From Spirosoma agri (GTDB lineage: Bacteria; Bacteroidota; Bacteroidia; Cytophagales; Spirosomataceae): a stretch of 64,000 nucleotides of DNA. The position numbers and the translations under genes are program-made. The stretch spans positions 3,534,001 through 3,598,000 of the forward strand of contig NZ_JAAGNZ010000001.1 of NCBI RefSeq assembly GCF_010747415.1. The letters run 5' to 3'. Below the pieces are notes generated by a model. It was not told the origin of the DNA. It saw only the letters and a list, made by a program, of their open reading frames with translations, and did not search any database. Positions within the stretch are counted from its first letter, which is position 1; each line of letters starts with the position of its first letter. Below are positions 62,125 to 64,000 of the stretch, in pieces.

Positions 62125-62822
62125 AGCAATCGATTACTGGCCACTAATTCCCATCTCTGTTTTGTCCCCGATTCGACAATGCCTTTTGCGATGCAGTCCG
62201 GTGACAATTGACAATAGGCCAGCGATGTGTTTTCGCGGTAAATCAGGCCAACGTTTCGGGCGTATACCCGGCGGTATCGATTCAGATTGATCAGGGTCGA
62301 ATCGTTGGCGCCGACTACCGAAATCGTGTTATCGAAATTCAGTTTATTGACCGAAACGGAACGACCACGTCCTTCATACCGAAGCAACGTATCCGGGTTT
62401 GTGTTGTATATGTTAGCGTTCCAGGACGTAGTTGATGCGATGGGAAAAACCAGCTTGACGACGGGTACCGTATTGTCTAGTCCAACAACTTCGGCGGGCG
62501 TTTTATAAACGGTACGGATGGCATTGAGCTGCCATTCCGACTGGCTCGTTTTTTTTATGGACTCTTCCATCAGAAAAATAAGCTGACCGTTTTGGGTAAA
62601 GGAACTACTGACTTTCTGCTGTATCTGGTAGACACGTTCGGCAACCGGACTGCCTGATGAGTACGTATGCTGCGTTACCTGATAAATCCAGTAATCACCG
62701 ATTTGCAAAGGGAAATAGGCAGAATCATCCGTTGCAGGATCAGTCGATGGCTGCTGACAACCATTGATTATACTGAGAAAAGCCAGTAAGATAACCGTAT
62801 ACAACTTATTTTTTTTAAGCAT
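62121..62822 (-). CDS. hypothetical lipoprotein
   Basis: A 233-residue lipoprotein (signal LLAFLSIINGC, lipid Cys at about residue 22) with a beta-rich body (YFPLQIGDYWIYQVTQ, LRYEGRGRSVSV, RVYARNVGLIYRENTS) of a pattern common in Bacteroidota surface lipoproteins of unknown function. The last residues overlap the PorU2 stop by 4 bp, tail to tail. ATG 62822 is chosen. The frame's earlier start at 62828 is a TTG. Confidence 0.7.
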   Translation of the reverse strand: MLKKNKLYTVILLAFLSIINGCQQPSTDPATDDSAYFPLQIGDYWIYQVTQHTYSSGSPVAERVYQIQQKVSSSFTQNGQLIFLMEESIKKTSQSEWQLNAIRTVYKTPAEVVGLDNTVPVVKLVFPIASTTSWNANIYNTNPDTLLRYEGRGRSVSVNKLNFDNTISVVGANDSTLINLNRYRRVYARNVGLIYRENTSLAYCQLSPDCIAKGIVESGTKQRWELVASNRLL

Positions 62823-62962
62823 AGTCAAGTTTGCTTGCCAGTTACGACGCTTACCTTAACGGCCCTACGCAACTTGCTGTCAAAGGTTGAATAGACGTAT
62901 CAGTAAGCCGGAGCCAAGGTACAAAAGACAGACTTTTTTCGAGGTATCTATACAAGTCAATT

Positions 62963-64000
62963 ATGAGCGGAATTGCGGGAATGATCCGGTTTGACGGGAA
63001 GGCTATCGACCAGACTGACCTAACTGCTATGATTCGATTGCTGAGCCATCGGGGTCAGGTTACGAGTCAGTTAATTGATCAGGGCATATTATTGAATTTC
63101 GGAGGTATACCCGAATCAAGCCAGGGTACTCCTATTTACGCCACTGCCGATGCAGCCATCTTTACTCACGCGCCAATTCCTCAACCTTTTAGCACGAATT
63201 ATGCCAGCAGTGGACCAGCTTCATTCGATACAATTAATGCCGATTTCGCCGTCGCTATATGGGATTCTACGAAACAGACGCTCTTTTGCGGGCGCGATCC
63301 ACTGGGTGTAAAACCACTCTACTACGTGTTCCAGCCGGGTCGTTTTTTTGCTTTTGCTTCCGAAATTAAGGCATTGCTGGCACTCAATGAGGTTGTCGTT
63401 AAACCCAATGAGCATAAATTTAGAGAGTACCTGGTCTGGGTTACGGACTATGTCCATTACAGTGCTGAAACCTTCTACGCAAGCATCTTCAGCGTTCTGC
63501 CCGGTCATTATGTAGAAGTGACTGACCACCGTTTGCAGACCCACCCCTACTGGACAATAAACCTGGCCAAATTTGATACGCTAAAAACACCGGAGGATTA
63601 CTCGTCGGTATTTAACGACTTGTTTACGGCAGCCATCGATCATAGAATTAAGGGCAAAAAAGTTGTTGGGGCACATCTGAGTGGTGGTCTGGATTCTTCG
63701 TCCGCGAGTTGTGTAGCACAAGCCCTGTTGACAAAGCAAAATCGACCGCCCCTGCACACATTCAACATTGATCCTGAGCTACCATCGGCCGATGAAAGCG
63801 AATATGTTCGGGCCGTTATTGATCACTATCCGCTTCGTCATCACACGGTTCATCCGGTGGCAGACGTGCTAGATAGTGTACTTAAAATCAACCAACTATT
63901 CGATCGACCAGAGCACTTCATCATTCCCTCCAGTTTTCACCTGAGCGTGTCACTGAAAGCGCAACAGGTCAACTGCGACGTTCTGTTAACCGGTCACGAC
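62963..64000 (+). CDS. asparagine-synthetase-like protein with Cys2 replaced by Ser (partial, 3' end beyond window)
   Basis: The first 346 codons of an AsnB/TIGR01536-like protein. The N-terminal glutaminase-like domain starts MSGIAGMIRFDG, where true class II glutamine amidotransferases start MCGI, so the catalytic Cys2 is a Ser. HRGQV replaces HRGPD. The domain is shortened (about 200 residues) but keeps DPLGVKPLYY. The synthetase half has the ATP PP-loop LSGGLDSSS (about residues 235-243). Ser2 proteins of this kind include lasso-peptide cyclases and other non-glutaminase members. The downstream genes that would decide are outside the window. No precursor-like small frame was found upstream, within 140 bp. 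Confidence 0.85.
   Translation, partial: MSGIAGMIRFDGKAIDQTDLTAMIRLLSHRGQVTSQLIDQGILLNFGGIPESSQGTPIYATADAAIFTHAPIPQPFSTNYASSGPASFDTINADFAVAIWDSTKQTLFCGRDPLGVKPLYYVFQPGRFFAFASEIKALLALNEVVVKPNEHKFREYLVWVTDYVHYSAETFYASIFSVLPGHYVEVTDHRLQTHPYWTINLAKFDTLKTPEDYSSVFNDLFTAAIDHRIKGKKVVGAHLSGGLDSSSASCVAQALLTKQNRPPLHTFNIDPELPSADESEYVRAVIDHYPLRHHTVHPVADVLDSVLKINQLFDRPEHFIIPSSFHLSVSLKAQQVNCDVLLTGHD

Noticed and set aside
62823-62962. Search for a lasso-peptide precursor before the Ser2 asparagine-synthetase-like gene
   Set aside because: The 140-bp gap has no small open frame with a start codon and leader-core pattern, so a precursor, if any, must lie downstream.
1-64000. tRNA, rRNA or insertion-sequence features
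   Set aside because: I saw no cloverleaf or TTCGA/CCA pattern at gene ends and no transposase-like frame. This is by eye only, and a tRNAscan or ISfinder run would settle it.

Overview
The window looks like a chromosomal segment of a member of the Bacteroidota, most probably a Spirosoma-like genus of the Cytophagales. This rests on family content, not on a database match. Typical markers are a PorU2-like type IX secretion sortase, a 1938-residue surface protein with a T9SS-like C-terminal domain, TonB-linked receptors with carboxypeptidase-regulatory N-termini, and DUF4494, DUF2723/GT117 and HYC_CC_PP family proteins. Several gene starts lack a Shine-Dalgarno sequence, and several intergenic stretches carry the Bacteroidota -7 motif TAnnTTTG. 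I saw no rRNA, tRNA, insertion sequence, prophage block or CRISPR array.

Layout. 1-9.9 kb is mostly housekeeping: a LOG-family nucleotide phosphoribohydrolase, an HhH protein, a PQQ-type sugar dehydrogenase, a cysE-cysK pair for cysteine synthesis, a YitT membrane protein, a TetR regulator followed by a broken NAD(P)-binding gene, a methyltransferase, a peroxiredoxin and a ROK sugar kinase. 9.9-24 kb holds an outer-membrane beta-barrel receptor, an SRAP (YedK-like) DNA-protein crosslink protein, an FMN-binding PNPOx-like protein, a DUF4385 protein, folD, a DUF2723 membrane protein, a CPA1 antiporter and a compact histidine kinase/response regulator/membrane protein operon. 24-31 kb holds a phage-tail-collar (microcystin-dependent) protein and the giant Ig-repeat surface protein with a 921-bp tandem duplication. 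31-40.6 kb holds a MetE-like barrel protein, a Tat-exported SDR, an M3 peptidase, grpE-dnaJ, queG and kynureninase.

40.8-47.2 kb is a five-gene catabolic cluster: a GH88-like glucuronyl hydrolase, an Old Yellow Enzyme, an SDR, a Tat-signal Gfo/Idh/MocA oxidoreductase and an MFS transporter. The first three overlap and are surely co-transcribed. 53.3-47.4 kb, on the minus strand, is a six-gene copper-handling operon: HYC_CC_PP protein, TonB receptor, an HMA-AraC fusion regulator, an 18-cysteine copper-storage bundle, a Met/His-rich outer-membrane protein and a secreted HMA protein. 53.5-64 kb holds an FG-GAP/ASPIC lipoprotein, DUF4494, YceI, PorU2, a lipoprotein and the start of an asparagine-synthetase-like gene whose catalytic Cys2 is replaced by Ser.

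The most unusual non-coding signal is a set of long, perfect or near-perfect intergenic hairpins (up to 30 bp of stem) without T-tracts. Two of them end exactly 10 nt before the start codon of the next gene in an operon. The best candidates for undescribed biology are these hairpins, the HMA-AraC copper operon, the alternating 86-87-residue modules of the giant surface protein, the GH88/OYE cluster and the Ser2 asparagine-synthetase-like protein at the window edge.
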